Below are positions 16,567 to 26,500 of a stretch of DNA of 64,000 nucleotides, piece by piece. The stretch's first letter is position 1. Every line of letters begins with the position of its first letter. Source of the DNA: Helicobacter sp. 16-1353 (GTDB lineage: Bacteria; Campylobacterota; Campylobacteria; Campylobacterales; Helicobacteraceae). The stretch spans positions 1-64,000 of the forward strand of contig NZ_NHYM01000006.1 of NCBI RefSeq assembly GCF_003288815.1, read 5' to 3'. The translations under genes were made by a program, and so were the position numbers. The notes beneath the pieces are model-generated. The model searched no databases and was not told where the DNA came from. It saw only the letters and a list, made by a program, of their open reading frames with translations.

Positions 16567-17487
16567 TCAAACCCGAATCCATTTCTTTGGCACAAATGCA
16601 TCGATATTTTTACCAATTTTACCTAGATAATTTTCTGGTATGATGATAATCTTTGCCCTTGTGTTGAGATATGCTGCCCACCAACTAAAAGATGAATTTG
16701 CAGTGATTAAATAATGTGTATTTTGCATTAGCACCAAATCCTTATAGCTACTTGCCCCACGATTAAAGTCTATTATGTGAATTTGTATTTTATTTGAAAT
16801 GTTATTTGTAGAATCTGTCAAATATGTAGTAGAAATTTCTATAGAATCTTGCGATCCCCCCCCCCATACATCTTTTAATAAAGCAATAAAATTATTTTTT
16901 ATAAAATCTAAATCATCGCTAAAAATAAAAATATTTAGTTGTGTATTAACTTTTGATTTGATGTGCTTTAATGCTCTTTTGTAGTATTCTAGCCCAAGTG
17001 CAATCCCGCCTTGAAAACTTAGAAAATCTCCCCTTCGTATGTGGATTCCAAGTGATGGGTGAGATTTGATTTTGGAAAGTAGAAGTTGATTTTTAGAATC
17101 TAGTTTTTCTCGTGGCACAAACTCTTTTATTAATTCATCTCGCACAAAATCAAAATATTTTAAATCCATAAAATAACCAATATAAACCTCAAAAGGCACA
17201 TTATTGATATTATTAAAATTATCATTATAATCATAGATTCGCAAGAATCCTAGCTTTAAGAGTATTTTACGCCAGATTCTACAAGCAATATTCCTAGTGT
17301 AAAACCATTTATTTTGCGGTGGATTGAGATTAAAAATCTTGCAAACCTCCTCGCCATTGTGCTGATTTTTACCAAATGTTTGATTTGTAATCACAAATAC
17401 ATCATTATATTTCGTCGCTAAACCCCTATAAAATGCATATTGAAACATTTGATTGCCCAGCCCTGAAAATAAAACAACACCTTTCAT
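16567..17487 (-). CDS. Alpha-1,2-fucosyltransferase family (GT11), phase-variable (in frame)
   Basis: GT11 transferase of 306 residues that typically uses GDP-L-fucose. Motifs: GLGNQMFQYAFYRGL at the N-terminus, the GDP-binding HIRRGDF near residue 150, and the C-terminal ITANSSFSWWAAYLN. A G10 tract (16856-16865) encodes WGGGSQDS in a non-conserved loop and keeps the frame, so the gene is ON. The Helicobacter pylori homologue futC is also switched by a poly-C tract. Its start overlaps the preceding GT61 stop by 4 bases. gmd at 52728 could support donor supply. Confidence 0.88.
   Translation of the reverse strand: MKGVVLFSGLGNQMFQYAFYRGLATKYNDVFVITNQTFGKNQHNGEEVCKIFNLNPPQNKWFYTRNIACRIWRKILLKLGFLRIYDYNDNFNNINNVPFEVYIGYFMDLKYFDFVRDELIKEFVPREKLDSKNQLLLSKIKSHPSLGIHIRRGDFLSFQGGIALGLEYYKRALKHIKSKVNTQLNIFIFSDDLDFIKNNFIALLKDVWGGGSQDSIEISTTYLTDSTNNISNKIQIHIIDFNRGASSYKDLVLMQNTHYLITANSSFSWWAAYLNTRAKIIIIPENYLGKIGKNIDAFVPKKWIRV
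16856..16865 (-). repeat. Poly-G tract (G10) in the GT11 fucosyltransferase gene
   Basis: Ten C on the given strand, in frame. The codons after it are again Ser/Asp/Thr-rich, as in other tract-associated inserts of this operon. Confidence 0.85.
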
Positions 17488-18700
17488 ATGATTCCATACT
17501 CCTTTAGTTTGGATTCCAAATAATCTATATTGACTAATAAATCACTAAAAAACCAAGATTCTCCATTGTGATTTGGGATATATTTATCGACCTCGCAAAC
17601 TATGCAAAAGAAATTTATCCCTGCGATACTTGCACTAAATTGATTAAACTCCTGCATATCGTAACATCTTAGGGCTATGCAATTAGAATCCTTTGGCATA
17701 AAAATCATTCCTGTTAGATTTGTCCCATCAATCCCAAGTAGGTTTTTTGTCCGCATTAGGATATTTATCCGCTCTTTGAAGCTCAAATCTTCCATACTCA
17801 CTTCTTTAAAATTATATTTCGCTAGGAATGTTACCAAACTATCTTCGTTTGCAATTTTCCTGCGATTCGCCTTTTTGCGGGAGACATAGACATTTTCCCA
17901 TTCCCATTTAAAATTCTCATCATAATAAAATTGTTTTAAGTGGTTTATCGCCTCTGTGATGTATGTTGGGTTGCATTTAATATGTGTTGGGATTAAAGCA
18001 TTATGTAACTTTATAAATGGTGGAGAAAATAGCTTTGAGTATGTATTTGTGTAGATTCTCCTACTTTTATCGATATTTAGGCTTTCTAAGATAGGATTTA
18101 TAAAGCTATCATAAAGTGCTTTTGTGTCAAACTCTCGCCTTTTTGGTGGGACTACGACATAGAAATCCATATTTTTTGCTTTTAATTCTTTAATCGCAAA
18201 ATAAAGCCGCGGATAGCCCTCAAGGCAGAAATGTGTGAAGTTATCAAACCACGGGCAGAAAAATAGTATTTTTGGAGTGGAGGATTTTGCCCTTTTGGAA
18301 TTATTACTAAAGGAATAGAAAATATTTTTTATCGCCCATTTTATGGAGTTTAGATTGAGTGTTGTTTTGGATTTTTTGAAGTTATTATAAGAATCTTCGA
18401 GTTGATTATTTAAGATTCCACATTCAAAGGAGGAAAGTGCCTCTTTTACTAGTTTATCATCTGTGAATACCCCCCCCCATTACTAACCCAAACATTTTCA
18501 AATTCTAATATCTTAAAATCTTCCAAAATAAATTCCATATCTCTAGCAATTTTTATCTTTTTTCGCTTATTTCCAAGTGTGTTGAATCCTACTAGATTCT
18601 GCATTTGAAAACTACCCAATTTCTTTTCATCTACTAAGCTTTTAAACTCGATAGAGTTATCTTTTATCTTGTCATTTATATGAACTCTTAGTGTTTCCAT
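17484..18700 (-). pseudogene. Second GT61-like glycosyltransferase, phase-variable, currently out of frame
   Basis: The first 83 codons (18700-18449, METLRVHINDKIK..., preceded by an AAGGAAAA ribosome-binding site) stop shortly after a G9 tract at 18470-18478. The second frame is open from the tract through ILFFCPWFDNFTHFCLEGYPRLYF to 17484; an internal ATG at 18170 is only an apparent start. G10 (or G7) joins them into about 405 residues. The C-terminal part has YVSRKKANRRK and EDLSFKERINILMRTKNLLGIDGTNL, parallel to the first GT61 at 3117-4439, so the two are paralogues. OFF as given. Confidence 0.82.
18470..18478 (-). repeat. Poly-G tract (G9) in the second GT61 gene
   Basis: Nine C on the given strand; one G short of the length that restores the full glycosyltransferase. 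Confidence 0.8.
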
Positions 18701-18913
18701 TATTTTCCTTTGTATTGATTTTAAGTGATTTTAGCAAAATTCTAATATAAATCTTAAATATTTGAATTTGTGCAGTGGAGCGATGAAATCCAAATCAGCA
18801 AAAGAATCCATAAAAATATTTTAGGATTCTTGCTTTTTATAGAATCTCCCATTTATTTAAAAAGTTTTATTTAAGCGAATCTTACTTGTAGATTATAAAA
18901 TATTTTATAGATA

Positions 18914-19705
18914 TTATTTATCCCAAATCGCCCACGGAGCTTTATTTTCCGCCCACATTTGACATAAATCATTCTTATCCCTAAGTGTATCCATACATTT
19001 CCAGAATCCATAATGCTTATAGCTGAATAATTCCCCATCTTTAGCTAGATTCTTAAGTGGCTCTTGCTCGAATATGCAAGAATCCTCATTGATATAATCA
19101 AATATCTTAGGCTCACATACGAAAAATCCCCCATTAATCCAACCCATATTGTATTGATTGCTATCGCCCTTTGGTTTTTCTATAAAGTTTAGCACCTTGC
19201 TATTTTCATCTATATTTAATGCCCCAAATCGCCCCTCAGGCTGGATACTAGTCATCGTTAGGGCTTTTTTGTGTTGCTTGTGGAATCTTAGAAGTTCACT
19301 AAGATTTATATCTGCCACACCATCGCCATAGGTTAGCATAAAGGTTTCGTTATTTACATAATCTTTTGCATATTTAATTCTTCCGCCTGTCATCGTATCT
19401 TGCCCCGTGTAGAGCATAGTAACTTTCCACGGCTCGTGCCTAGTGGCGTGAATATCAATGGAATTATGCTCCATATCCACGGTAATATCGCAATACCTAG
19501 TGTAATAATTGATAAAATAGTCTTTAATAACATGCGATTTATAGCCCGTTAGAATGATAAATTCATTAAATCCATAATGGCTATAGATTTTCATAATATG
19601 CCAAAGTATCGCCTTTCCGCCGATTTCTACCATTGGCTTTGGCTTTAAATCTGTCTCTTCGGCTAATCTCGTGCCAAACCCACCTGCTAAGATTAAAACT
19701 TTCAT
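18914..19705 (-). CDS. rfbF: Glucose-1-phosphate cytidylyltransferase
   Basis: Makes CDP-glucose from CTP and glucose-1-phosphate, the entry step to CDP-dideoxyhexoses. The 263 residues are close to the family length of about 257. The nucleotidyltransferase motif LAGGFGTRLAEETDLKPKPMVEIGGKAILWHIM is complete, and TYGDGVADI supplies the metal-binding Asp. An AAGGA ribosome-binding site precedes the ATG. It is the first gene of the operon; 213 bases without a gene follow before the GT61 gene, and rfbG, the usual neighbour, is missing. Confidence 0.95.
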   Translation of the reverse strand: MKVLILAGGFGTRLAEETDLKPKPMVEIGGKAILWHIMKIYSHYGFNEFIILTGYKSHVIKDYFINYYTRYCDITVDMEHNSIDIHATRHEPWKVTMLYTGQDTMTGGRIKYAKDYVNNETFMLTYGDGVADINLSELLRFHKQHKKALTMTSIQPEGRFGALNIDENSKVLNFIEKPKGDSNQYNMGWINGGFFVCEPKIFDYINEDSCIFEQEPLKNLAKDGELFSYKHYGFWKCMDTLRDKNDLCQMWAENKAPWAIWDK

Positions 19706-19803
19706 CTATATCCTTAAAAAATCTATTATTTATAAAAGTAAAATTTTATCGTATTTAAGAGTATTTAGAAATATCAAATTAGAATTTTAATAAACATTTT
19801 AGT

Positions 19804-19809
19804 TATAAT
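19804..19809 (+). promoter_or_regulatory. Putative -10 element for the decaheme cytochrome gene
   Basis: TATAAT about 75 bases upstream of the ATG in the gap divergent from rfbF. No clear -35. Confidence 0.35.
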
Positions 19810-19884
19810 ATTTTCTGCCTTAAAATACTTTTGGGAGAGAGTTATTTAGGGCGTTCTATCCATATTATTTTTAAAGGGGAATAA

Positions 19885-22119
19885 ATGAGAAATGTTGTTT
19901 TATGTCTAATTGCATTTTGTTTCATTTTCGCAAATGATAATCTTAAGCATTATCCTGCACCAAATACAGGTTGTCTCACCTGTCATAATGATATTGAGCC
20001 TATAAAGCCACATAATTCCCAAATGGCACAACAAATCTATATAATGAGTGAATCTTTTGGCGACCCAAATGGCTGTGTGCTATGCCACGGTGGGAATCCA
20101 AAAGAAACAAAAGACAAGCTAAAAGCACACTTAGGAGCACCATCTGGCAGTATGCTAAAGGAATTTACAGCAGTTCCGGGAGCTCTTAGTGAGATTGATA
20201 AAACTTGCGGTTTGTGCCATATGAATCAAGTTAGTTCTGTGCCAAAATCCATAATGAGCACAGATGCAGGAAAAATAAAGGTTATAACATTTGGTTGGGG
20301 TTTGGATACGCAAGATGATGTGCATAGATATGCTAATCATCACACTATTGATAGCGATGGAAACGAGCCAATTTATGGTAGCGAAATCTATAAAAAATAT
20401 ATGATTTCACTTATAGAACAACATAAAAATCAATTCGCCGATGAATTTAAGAAGATTCCACAAACTAATATGGAAAATCTAGCTAAGAATCCAAACACTG
20501 CTGCTTATGCGTATTTACGAAATTGCAATGCCTGTCATCTACACACTAAAGGCAAGCAGGTTAGAGGACATTATCGAGGTATGGGTTGCTCTGCTTGTCA
20601 TATGCCATATGGGGTAGAGGGATTCTATGAGGGGGCAGATAAATCTATAGATAAGACAAAGCCCGGACATATCCTAGTTCATAGTATGCAAGGAGGTAGA
20701 AACTCGCCAGTAAATGTGAATGATGGAAGTTTTAGCGGGATAAATATATCTACTTGTAATGCTTGTCATAGTTCTGGGAGACGAGTGAGCCTCCAATATC
20801 AAGGTTTATTTCCAGTAGATAGAAGTGGACAATATATCCCATTTGATAGTAAAGGACATATGCAACAACCTAATGCAAGTTATCTTTATAAGCATATAAG
20901 AGAGGATGCACACTATAAAGCTGGAATGTTATGTCAAGATTGCCATACAACCGCAGATGTGCATGGAAATGGGAATCTAGGCGGAGTAGCACTTGGAAAT
21001 ATAGAAATAGAATGCCAAGATTGCCATGGGACACCTACCAAATATCCTTGGGAACTTCCTATTGGTGTGGGAGAGGATTTTGTAGATACAAGTAAAATCT
21101 CCAATAAATCATTAAAAGATTTTCTATCAAAAGCTCTTTCTCAAGCTAGAGGATTGTCAAATATAAATGAGGAAGAGGCACAAAACTTTGGCTCTAATTA
21201 TGATAAAAAAGATGGATTCCTACTCTCAGCTCGTGGAAATCCGCTAAATAATGTAGTAAAAGATGGCGATAAAGTCATACTTCATAGTGCTAGTGGTAAG
21301 GATTTAATTGTTCCAATTCTAAAAGATATTGAAAAAAATAATACTTGGAAAAATCCAAAAGGTCGCCTTGCTATGAGTGCTGTAATATCTCATATAGATA
21401 AGATGGAGTGCTACACTTGTCATTCCACTTGGGCTTCAAGCTATTATGGATATGATTATAAGCTTGATTTTAGCAATAAATCGCAAATGATTGATTGGAT
21501 AGAATCCTCAGAATCTATCGATAAAAATGGTAAAACAGCAGATGCCACAAAAAAATATATAATGCAAAAAGGTTCTATAGAGGGCGATTATAGCCACGCA
21601 AGATGGGAAGAGCCAATGCTTGGTATAAATGGCGAGGGAAAGGTAACTCCGCTTGTGGGAGTGATACAAACTGTAGGAACTGTTGTAGATGAGAAAGGAA
21701 ATGTTATCTTACAAAATAATGTCGCAAAAACTAAAGATGGCTTATTGGCAATTGATATGCAGCCGATGAATCCACATACTTCTAGTCTAGAGGCGAGAGA
21801 TTGTGCTGAGTGTCATTTGAATAATAAAGTAATGGGCTTTGGATTCTATGGTGGAAATCCACAAAAAGAGGTTTTTATAGATATAAAGGATAGCAATGGA
21901 AAGGTATTAACAAAGCATAATAATGTCCAAATTGCCCCCATTAAAAATATTACAAATGGAAGTTTTATGCAGATTCTCGATGAAAATGGTAAGCAAATAA
22001 TGAGTGTAGACCCGCATTTTGCAACTCCCGGAGCATTGAGTAAGGAGCAGATTAATACATTAAAAGATGAACAATATATGCAAAAAGCAAATGAAATGCT
22101 AGAGAAAATAGACAAATAA
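19885..22119 (+). CDS. Decaheme c-type cytochrome, periplasmic
   Basis: Secreted multiheme cytochrome of 744 residues. A signal peptide (about residues 1-16, ending IFA) is followed by ten CxxCH heme-binding motifs: CLTCH, CVLCH, CGLCH, CNACH, CSACH, CNACH, CQDCH, CQDCH, CYTCH and CAECH. The last two lie after a long stretch of about 130 residues with few His or Cys. I do not recognise a named reductase; no NrfA-type CxxCK or MccA-type CX15CH motif is present. It stands alone, with no quinol dehydrogenase partner adjacent. A role in periplasmic reduction of an inorganic acceptor is plausible but unproven. Confidence 0.88.
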   Translation: MRNVVLCLIAFCFIFANDNLKHYPAPNTGCLTCHNDIEPIKPHNSQMAQQIYIMSESFGDPNGCVLCHGGNPKETKDKLKAHLGAPSGSMLKEFTAVPGALSEIDKTCGLCHMNQVSSVPKSIMSTDAGKIKVITFGWGLDTQDDVHRYANHHTIDSDGNEPIYGSEIYKKYMISLIEQHKNQFADEFKKIPQTNMENLAKNPNTAAYAYLRNCNACHLHTKGKQVRGHYRGMGCSACHMPYGVEGFYEGADKSIDKTKPGHILVHSMQGGRNSPVNVNDGSFSGINISTCNACHSSGRRVSLQYQGLFPVDRSGQYIPFDSKGHMQQPNASYLYKHIREDAHYKAGMLCQDCHTTADVHGNGNLGGVALGNIEIECQDCHGTPTKYPWELPIGVGEDFVDTSKISNKSLKDFLSKALSQARGLSNINEEEAQNFGSNYDKKDGFLLSARGNPLNNVVKDGDKVILHSASGKDLIVPILKDIEKNNTWKNPKGRLAMSAVISHIDKMECYTCHSTWASSYYGYDYKLDFSNKSQMIDWIESSESIDKNGKTADATKKYIMQKGSIEGDYSHARWEEPMLGINGEGKVTPLVGVIQTVGTVVDEKGNVILQNNVAKTKDGLLAIDMQPMNPHTSSLEARDCAECHLNNKVMGFGFYGGNPQKEVFIDIKDSNGKVLTKHNNVQIAPIKNITNGSFMQILDENGKQIMSVDPHFATPGALSKEQINTLKDEQYMQKANEMLEKIDK

Positions 22120-22143
22120 AGCCATCTAAATGTAGGTAGCTAG

Positions 22144-22194
22144 AATCCTTTGGAATATATTTTGCTTTATAGGCTTAAATATTCCAAAAGGATT
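22144..22194 (+). terminator. Inverted repeat between cytochrome gene and flgJ-like gene
   Basis: Left arm AATCCTTTGGAATAT (22144-22158) pairs with right arm ATATTCCAAAAGGATT (22179-22194), with one bulge, and is followed by TTTT. It could end the cytochrome transcript. The right arm also contains the AAAAGG that serves as ribosome-binding site for the ATG at 22198, so the hairpin would hide it. Confidence 0.5.
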
Positions 22195-22197
22195 TTT

Positions 22198-22479
22198 ATG
22201 CAGATTAACCCACATATATACAATAAACCACTACAAACAATAGATAAAAATGCTAATGATATAAAGCTAAGAGAGCAAACAGATTCTTTTGAAGCCTTGA
22301 TTCTAAAAACATTGCTTGACACTTCGCTAAATATGGATAACCCACTTTATCCAAAAGAAGTTGGGAGCGAAATCTATCAATCTATGTATAAAGATAGCAT
22401 ATCGCAAAGCCTAAGTGGCTCATTTGGATATAGTGATTTATTATTTAATTATTTAAAAGAATTACAAAAAGAGAGTTAA
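22198..22479 (+). CDS. Rod-binding (FlgJ N-terminal-like) flagellar protein
   Basis: Small protein of 93 residues resembling the rod-binding domain of FlgJ without a muramidase domain, as is usual in Campylobacterota. Recognisable elements are the helix [19 protein letters not shown] and the C-terminal [12 protein letters not shown]. The ATG at 22198 has AAAAGG upstream; an ATG at 22150 would add 16 atypical residues overlapping the hairpin, so I reject it. It directly precedes flgS. Confidence 0.75.
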   Translation: MQINPHIYNKPLQTIDKNANDIKLREQTDSFEALILKTLLDTSLNMDNPLYPKEVGSEIYQSMYKDSISQSLSGSFGYSDLLFNYLKELQKES

Positions 22480-22482
22480 GCG

Positions 22483-23505
22483 GTGGATAGTTTTGAAGAT
22501 ATTTTTAAACATATCTCATCAAATATTAAAACACAAGATGAAAAGAATCATACATTAGATATTTTAAATGAGTTTATAGAGCAAACATATAAAGCAGAAA
22601 AAGAGTTTAATGACCTAAAAGATGTTTTTAGTCTAGTATTAGAATCCTTGCCAAATCCCATTTGGGTTATAAACGAAGATAAAAGCTATTTTTACTACAA
22701 TTCCTATGCCAAAAAAATAGATAAAATCCTAGAAAATTATCCACCAAATCTCAATGAATGTGAGATTCTATTTGATAAAGAATATTACTTAATGCAACGA
22801 AGCAGTAAGAATAATAAAACCCTAATTACCGCCACAAACATAACAAATGAAAAAAGAAAAGAGCGACTTGCTTCGATGGGGCAAATATCAGCTCATCTTG
22901 CACATGAGATTCGCAATCCAATTGGAGCAATTGCACTTATGCTCTCAAGCCTATCAAAAAATATCGATACAAAGAATAAAATCTATATCTTAGAAATGAA
23001 AAAAGCTTTATGGAGAGTAGAGCGACTTATAAATGCTACTTTATTATTTAGTAAGGGTGTAAAAGCCACAAAACAACGTCATAATAGCTCTATTATAAAA
23101 GATTATGTTGAAGATTCTATCGCATATTGCGAGCATACAAAAAATATTAATTTTATCTATGATATTAAAAGCGATGTGATTATTTGCGATTGTGAGCTTT
23201 TGGAGTTATTATTGCAGAATCTTATTTTAAACGCCATAGAAGCAATTGAAGAAAATGATAATATAAATCAAGGTGTAATAAAAATCGAATTTTTTATAGA
23301 AAATAATTGGCAGTTTTTAAAGATTTATGATAATGGGATTCTCGCTAGTGATATTGAAAATCTTTTTGAGCCTTTTAGAACAACAAAAGTTAAGGGAAAT
23401 GGCTTAGGTTTGGCACTTTGTAAGCAGATTGCACAAGCACATAATGGCAAAATATCATATAATAATAAAAAAGATAAATATTTTTTAATAAGTTTTGGAA
23501 TCTAA
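22483..23505 (+). CDS. flgS: Flagellar two-component sensor histidine kinase FlgS
   Basis: Cytoplasmic NtrB-like kinase of 340 residues that phosphorylates FlgR to activate sigma-54 flagellar promoters. It has an N-terminal PAS-like region, the H-box AHLAHEIRNPIGAI, the N-box NLILNAIEAI and the G-box GNGLGLALCKQI. There are no membrane helices. Translation starts at a GTG three bases after the flgJ-like stop. Its partner flgR is 3 kb downstream, separated by gyrA. Confidence 0.9.
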   Translation: MDSFEDIFKHISSNIKTQDEKNHTLDILNEFIEQTYKAEKEFNDLKDVFSLVLESLPNPIWVINEDKSYFYYNSYAKKIDKILENYPPNLNECEILFDKEYYLMQRSSKNNKTLITATNITNEKRKERLASMGQISAHLAHEIRNPIGAIALMLSSLSKNIDTKNKIYILEMKKALWRVERLINATLLFSKGVKATKQRHNSSIIKDYVEDSIAYCEHTKNINFIYDIKSDVIICDCELLELLLQNLILNAIEAIEENDNINQGVIKIEFFIENNWQFLKIYDNGILASDIENLFEPFRTTKVKGNGLGLALCKQIAQAHNGKISYNNKKDKYFLISFGI

Positions 23506-23597
23506 TTTCAAATCTTAAAATTTCTATTAAGAATACCTTAATTTTAAGTATATTTTTTATAAAATTCTAGATTCAAATTTCAATCAAGAGGGAATGA

Positions 23598-26087
23598 ATG
23601 GCTGATTTAATAAGCAATACTGATATTGTGAATGTTAGTATTGAGGATTCTATTACGGAGAGTTATTTAGATTATTCTATGAGCGTTATTGTGGGGCGTG
23701 CGTTGCCCGATGCAAAAGATGGCTTAAAGCCCGTCCATAGGAGAATCTTATATGCGATGCACGAGCTTGGGGTAACTGCAAACTCCACTCATAAAAAGTC
23801 GGCAAGAATCGTGGGCGATGTCATTGGTAAATACCACCCGCACGGCGATACGGCGGTTTATGACGCGCTCGTTCGTATGGCACAGGACTTCTCCATGCGA
23901 TTAGAGCTAGTCGATGGGCAGGGGAACTTCGGCTCCATTGATGGCGATAGTGCTGCAGCTATGCGATATACTGAAGCTAAGATGACAAAGGCGAGTGAGG
24001 AGATTTTACGCGATATCGATAAGGATACGGTTGATTTCGTCCCAAACTACGATGATACGCTAAAAGAGCCAGATGTAATGCCTACGCGCATTCCAAACTT
24101 GCTAATAAATGGCTCAAGCGGGATTGCGGTGGGAATGGCGACAAATATCCCGCCACACAGCATTAATGAGATAATCGACGCCCTAATTTATCTAATCGAT
24201 AATAACGACGCGACCTTAAGCGAGATTATGGACTTTGTGAAAGGACCAGATTTCCCAACTGGGGGCATTATCTTTGGTAAGAATGGAATCTTGGAGGCTT
24301 ACAGCACTGGCAAGGGCAAGATTAAGATTCGAGCCAAAACACATATTGAAAAGACCAAGCAGAGGGATATTATCATCATCGATGAAGTCCCATACCAAGT
24401 AAATAAGGCAAAATTAGTCGAGCAGATAAGCACCTTGGCTAAGGAGAAGGTGATTGAGGGCATTTATGAGGTGCGAGATGAATCCGATAGAGATGGAATC
24501 CGCGTGGTAATCGAGCTTAAAAAAGACGCGATGCATGAGATTGTGCTAAATCATTTATTTAAGACAACCACGATGGAGACGACCTTTGGGATTATTCTCC
24601 TAGCTATTAACAACAAAGAGCCAAAAATCTTTACGCTTATGGAACTCTTGCATTTATTCCTAAATCATAGGCGGACGATTGTAATCCGCAGAAGCCTTTT
24701 TGAGCTAGAAAAGGCTCGTGCTAGGGCACATATCTTAGAGGGGCTAAAAATCGCCCTAGATAATATCGATGCGGTTATTAAACTTATTCGTGCCGCAAAA
24801 GATACGCAAGTGGCACGAGATGAGCTAATTTCTCAATTCGCCCTAAGTGAGATTCAAGCAAAGGCGATTTTAGAAATGCGATTGCAACGGCTAACTGGGC
24901 TAGAGCGCGATAAAATCGATAATGAATATAAGGATCTTTTGGAACTAATCGAATATCTAAGCGGAATCTTAAAAAGCCAAGAGAAGCTAAATGGCATAAT
25001 TAAAGAGGAGTTGCAAGAGACCAAGTCTAAGTTCCACACCGAGCGTAGGACGCAAATCGAAGATGATTACGACGCAATCGACACAGAGGACTTGATACCA
25101 AATGAGCCTGTGGTGGTTACGATGAGCCACAGAGGCTATGTGAAGCGCGTCCAGCTCAAAGTCTATGAGAAGCAAAATCGCGGTGGCAAGGGCAAAATCA
25201 GTGGCAATACGCACGATGACGACTTTATTGAGAGCTTTTTCGTGGCTGATACGCACGATACGATTATGTTTATCACAAATAAGGGGCAGTTGTATTGGCT
25301 GAAGGTATATAAGATTCCAGAGGCGAGTAGAACGGCGATTGGCAAGGCGGTTGTGAATCTCATAAACAAAGATAGTGGCGAAAAAATTATGGCTACAATC
25401 ACCACGAAAGACTTTAGCGAGGATAAATCGCTGGTATTCTTCACCAAAAAGGGCATTGTGAAGCGGACAAATTTAAGCGAATATAAAAATATCCGCTCCA
25501 TTGGCGTTAGAGCGATAAACTTGGACGATGATGATGAGCTAGTAACCGCACACATCGCAACTCCGTCCGTGCAGAGCGTGTTTATCGCCACATACAAGGG
25601 CATTGCGATACGATTCCCGCTTGATAATCTGCGTGAGATTGGGCGTGTAAGTCGGGGCGTAACTGGAATCCGCTTCAAACTAAAGGGCGATTTTGTCGTG
25701 GGTGCGGTTATGATAGAGAGCGATGAGGACAAGCTCTTTAGCCTAAGTGAGCTTGGCGTAGGTAAGCAAACTCTAGCAAAAGAATATCGTTTGCAAACCC
25801 GCGGTGGCAAGGGGATAATCGCTATGCGACTTACCTCCAAAACTGGCAATTTGGTAAATACGCTAAACTTTAATAACGCAAACATCGACCTAATGCTACT
25901 TACAAGCTCTGGAAAAATGATAAGAGTCGATACAGATAAGATTCGCGATACGAGTAGGAACACGAGTGGCGTGAAGTTTGTCGCACTAAATGAGAATGAT
26001 AAAGTGGTGCATATCTCGCAATGTCCTAAGGAAGAGAAAGATTTAGAGGACTTGGCGGATGATAGTGAAAATAATAATGAATTATGA
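23598..26087 (+). CDS. gyrA: DNA gyrase subunit A
   Basis: Type II topoisomerase breakage-reunion subunit, 829 residues. The active-site tyrosine is Y124 in AAMRYTEAK. The quinolone-resistance region reads [11 protein letters not shown] with Thr85 and Asp89, matching the susceptible-type Thr86/Asp90 of Campylobacter numbering. The C-terminal beta-pinwheel has the GyrA-box (QNRGGKGK) and related repeats. The gene looks visibly richer in G+C than flgS and flgR on either side. The stop overlaps the next ATG (ATGA). Confidence 0.97.
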   Translation: MADLISNTDIVNVSIEDSITESYLDYSMSVIVGRALPDAKDGLKPVHRRILYAMHELGVTANSTHKKSARIVGDVIGKYHPHGDTAVYDALVRMAQDFSMRLELVDGQGNFGSIDGDSAAAMRYTEAKMTKASEEILRDIDKDTVDFVPNYDDTLKEPDVMPTRIPNLLINGSSGIAVGMATNIPPHSINEIIDALIYLIDNNDATLSEIMDFVKGPDFPTGGIIFGKNGILEAYSTGKGKIKIRAKTHIEKTKQRDIIIIDEVPYQVNKAKLVEQISTLAKEKVIEGIYEVRDESDRDGIRVVIELKKDAMHEIVLNHLFKTTTMETTFGIILLAINNKEPKIFTLMELLHLFLNHRRTIVIRRSLFELEKARARAHILEGLKIALDNIDAVIKLIRAAKDTQVARDELISQFALSEIQAKAILEMRLQRLTGLERDKIDNEYKDLLELIEYLSGILKSQEKLNGIIKEELQETKSKFHTERRTQIEDDYDAIDTEDLIPNEPVVVTMSHRGYVKRVQLKVYEKQNRGGKGKISGNTHDDDFIESFFVADTHDTIMFITNKGQLYWLKVYKIPEASRTAIGKAVVNLINKDSGEKIMATITTKDFSEDKSLVFFTKKGIVKRTNLSEYKNIRSIGVRAINLDDDDELVTAHIATPSVQSVFIATYKGIAIRFPLDNLREIGRVSRGVTGIRFKLKGDFVVGAVMIESDEDKLFSLSELGVGKQTLAKEYRLQTRGGKGIIAMRLTSKTGNLVNTLNFNNANIDLMLLTSSGKMIRVDTDKIRDTSRNTSGVKFVALNENDKVVHISQCPKEEKDLEDLADDSENNNEL

Positions 26088-26500
26088 AAATTTTAGTTTT
26101 TGCATTATTTATGGGAATCTTAATTGCAAATGATGAGTTTATTATCTCTTATAAGGCATTAGTAGAAAATCATATATTAATTGGCGAAGAATACAATGTA
26201 TCAAAGGCTTTATCTTTAAGTAAAGATTATAAGGTAATTGGTATTTGTGATTTTATCCCAGAATCTCATAAAACTAATGATATGGAATCTAATGAAAACT
26301 CATTTAGAATCTTGAAAGAAAATAAGGATATTGTGCTTGATTGTTTGCAAAAATATCTACATATAAAAATACGAGATGATGCAAGATTTATAAATAATGC
26401 ACTTCATTCTAAAATCGCATTTGAGTTGCAACCACAAAGGATTCTAGCGGTATTTGATGGAAATAAAATGAATATTCAAATCATAGAGAAAATAAAATGA
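26084..26500 (+). CDS. Small secreted hypothetical protein between gyrA and flgR
   Basis: 138 residues with a short N-terminal signal-like hydrophobic segment ([15 protein letters not shown]). Two cysteines are present (CDF, DCLQ). It overlaps gyrA by 4 bases and flgR by 4 bases, so all three are coupled. I recall a hypothetical gene in the same place in H. pylori (between gyrA and flgR), which supports it as real and conserved. Function unknown; a link to envelope or flagellum is only suggested by position. Confidence 0.8.
   Translation: MKILVFALFMGILIANDEFIISYKALVENHILIGEEYNVSKALSLSKDYKVIGICDFIPESHKTNDMESNENSFRILKENKDIVLDCLQKYLHIKIRDDARFINNALHSKIAFELQPQRILAVFDGNKMNIQIIEKIK

Noticed and set aside
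17484-18170. Second GT61 as a short complete gene starting at ATG 18170
   Set aside because: The frame is open upstream to the poly-G tract and encodes conserved family sequence there (CLEGYPRLYF), so the ATG is internal.
3873-18478. Frameshifts at poly-G tracts as plain sequencing errors
   Set aside because: Homopolymer miscalls are possible for single tracts, but the tracts recur in the gene class known to be phase-variable and each broken gene is otherwise intact. Real length variation still needs read-level proof.
25163-25963. 266-codon open frame antisense to gyrA
   Set aside because: It lies wholly inside a strongly supported gyrA reading frame, has Ser/Pro/Leu-rich composition typical of antisense shadows, and shows no family motif. 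The same holds for the 196-codon frame antisense to pstA (1477-2067).
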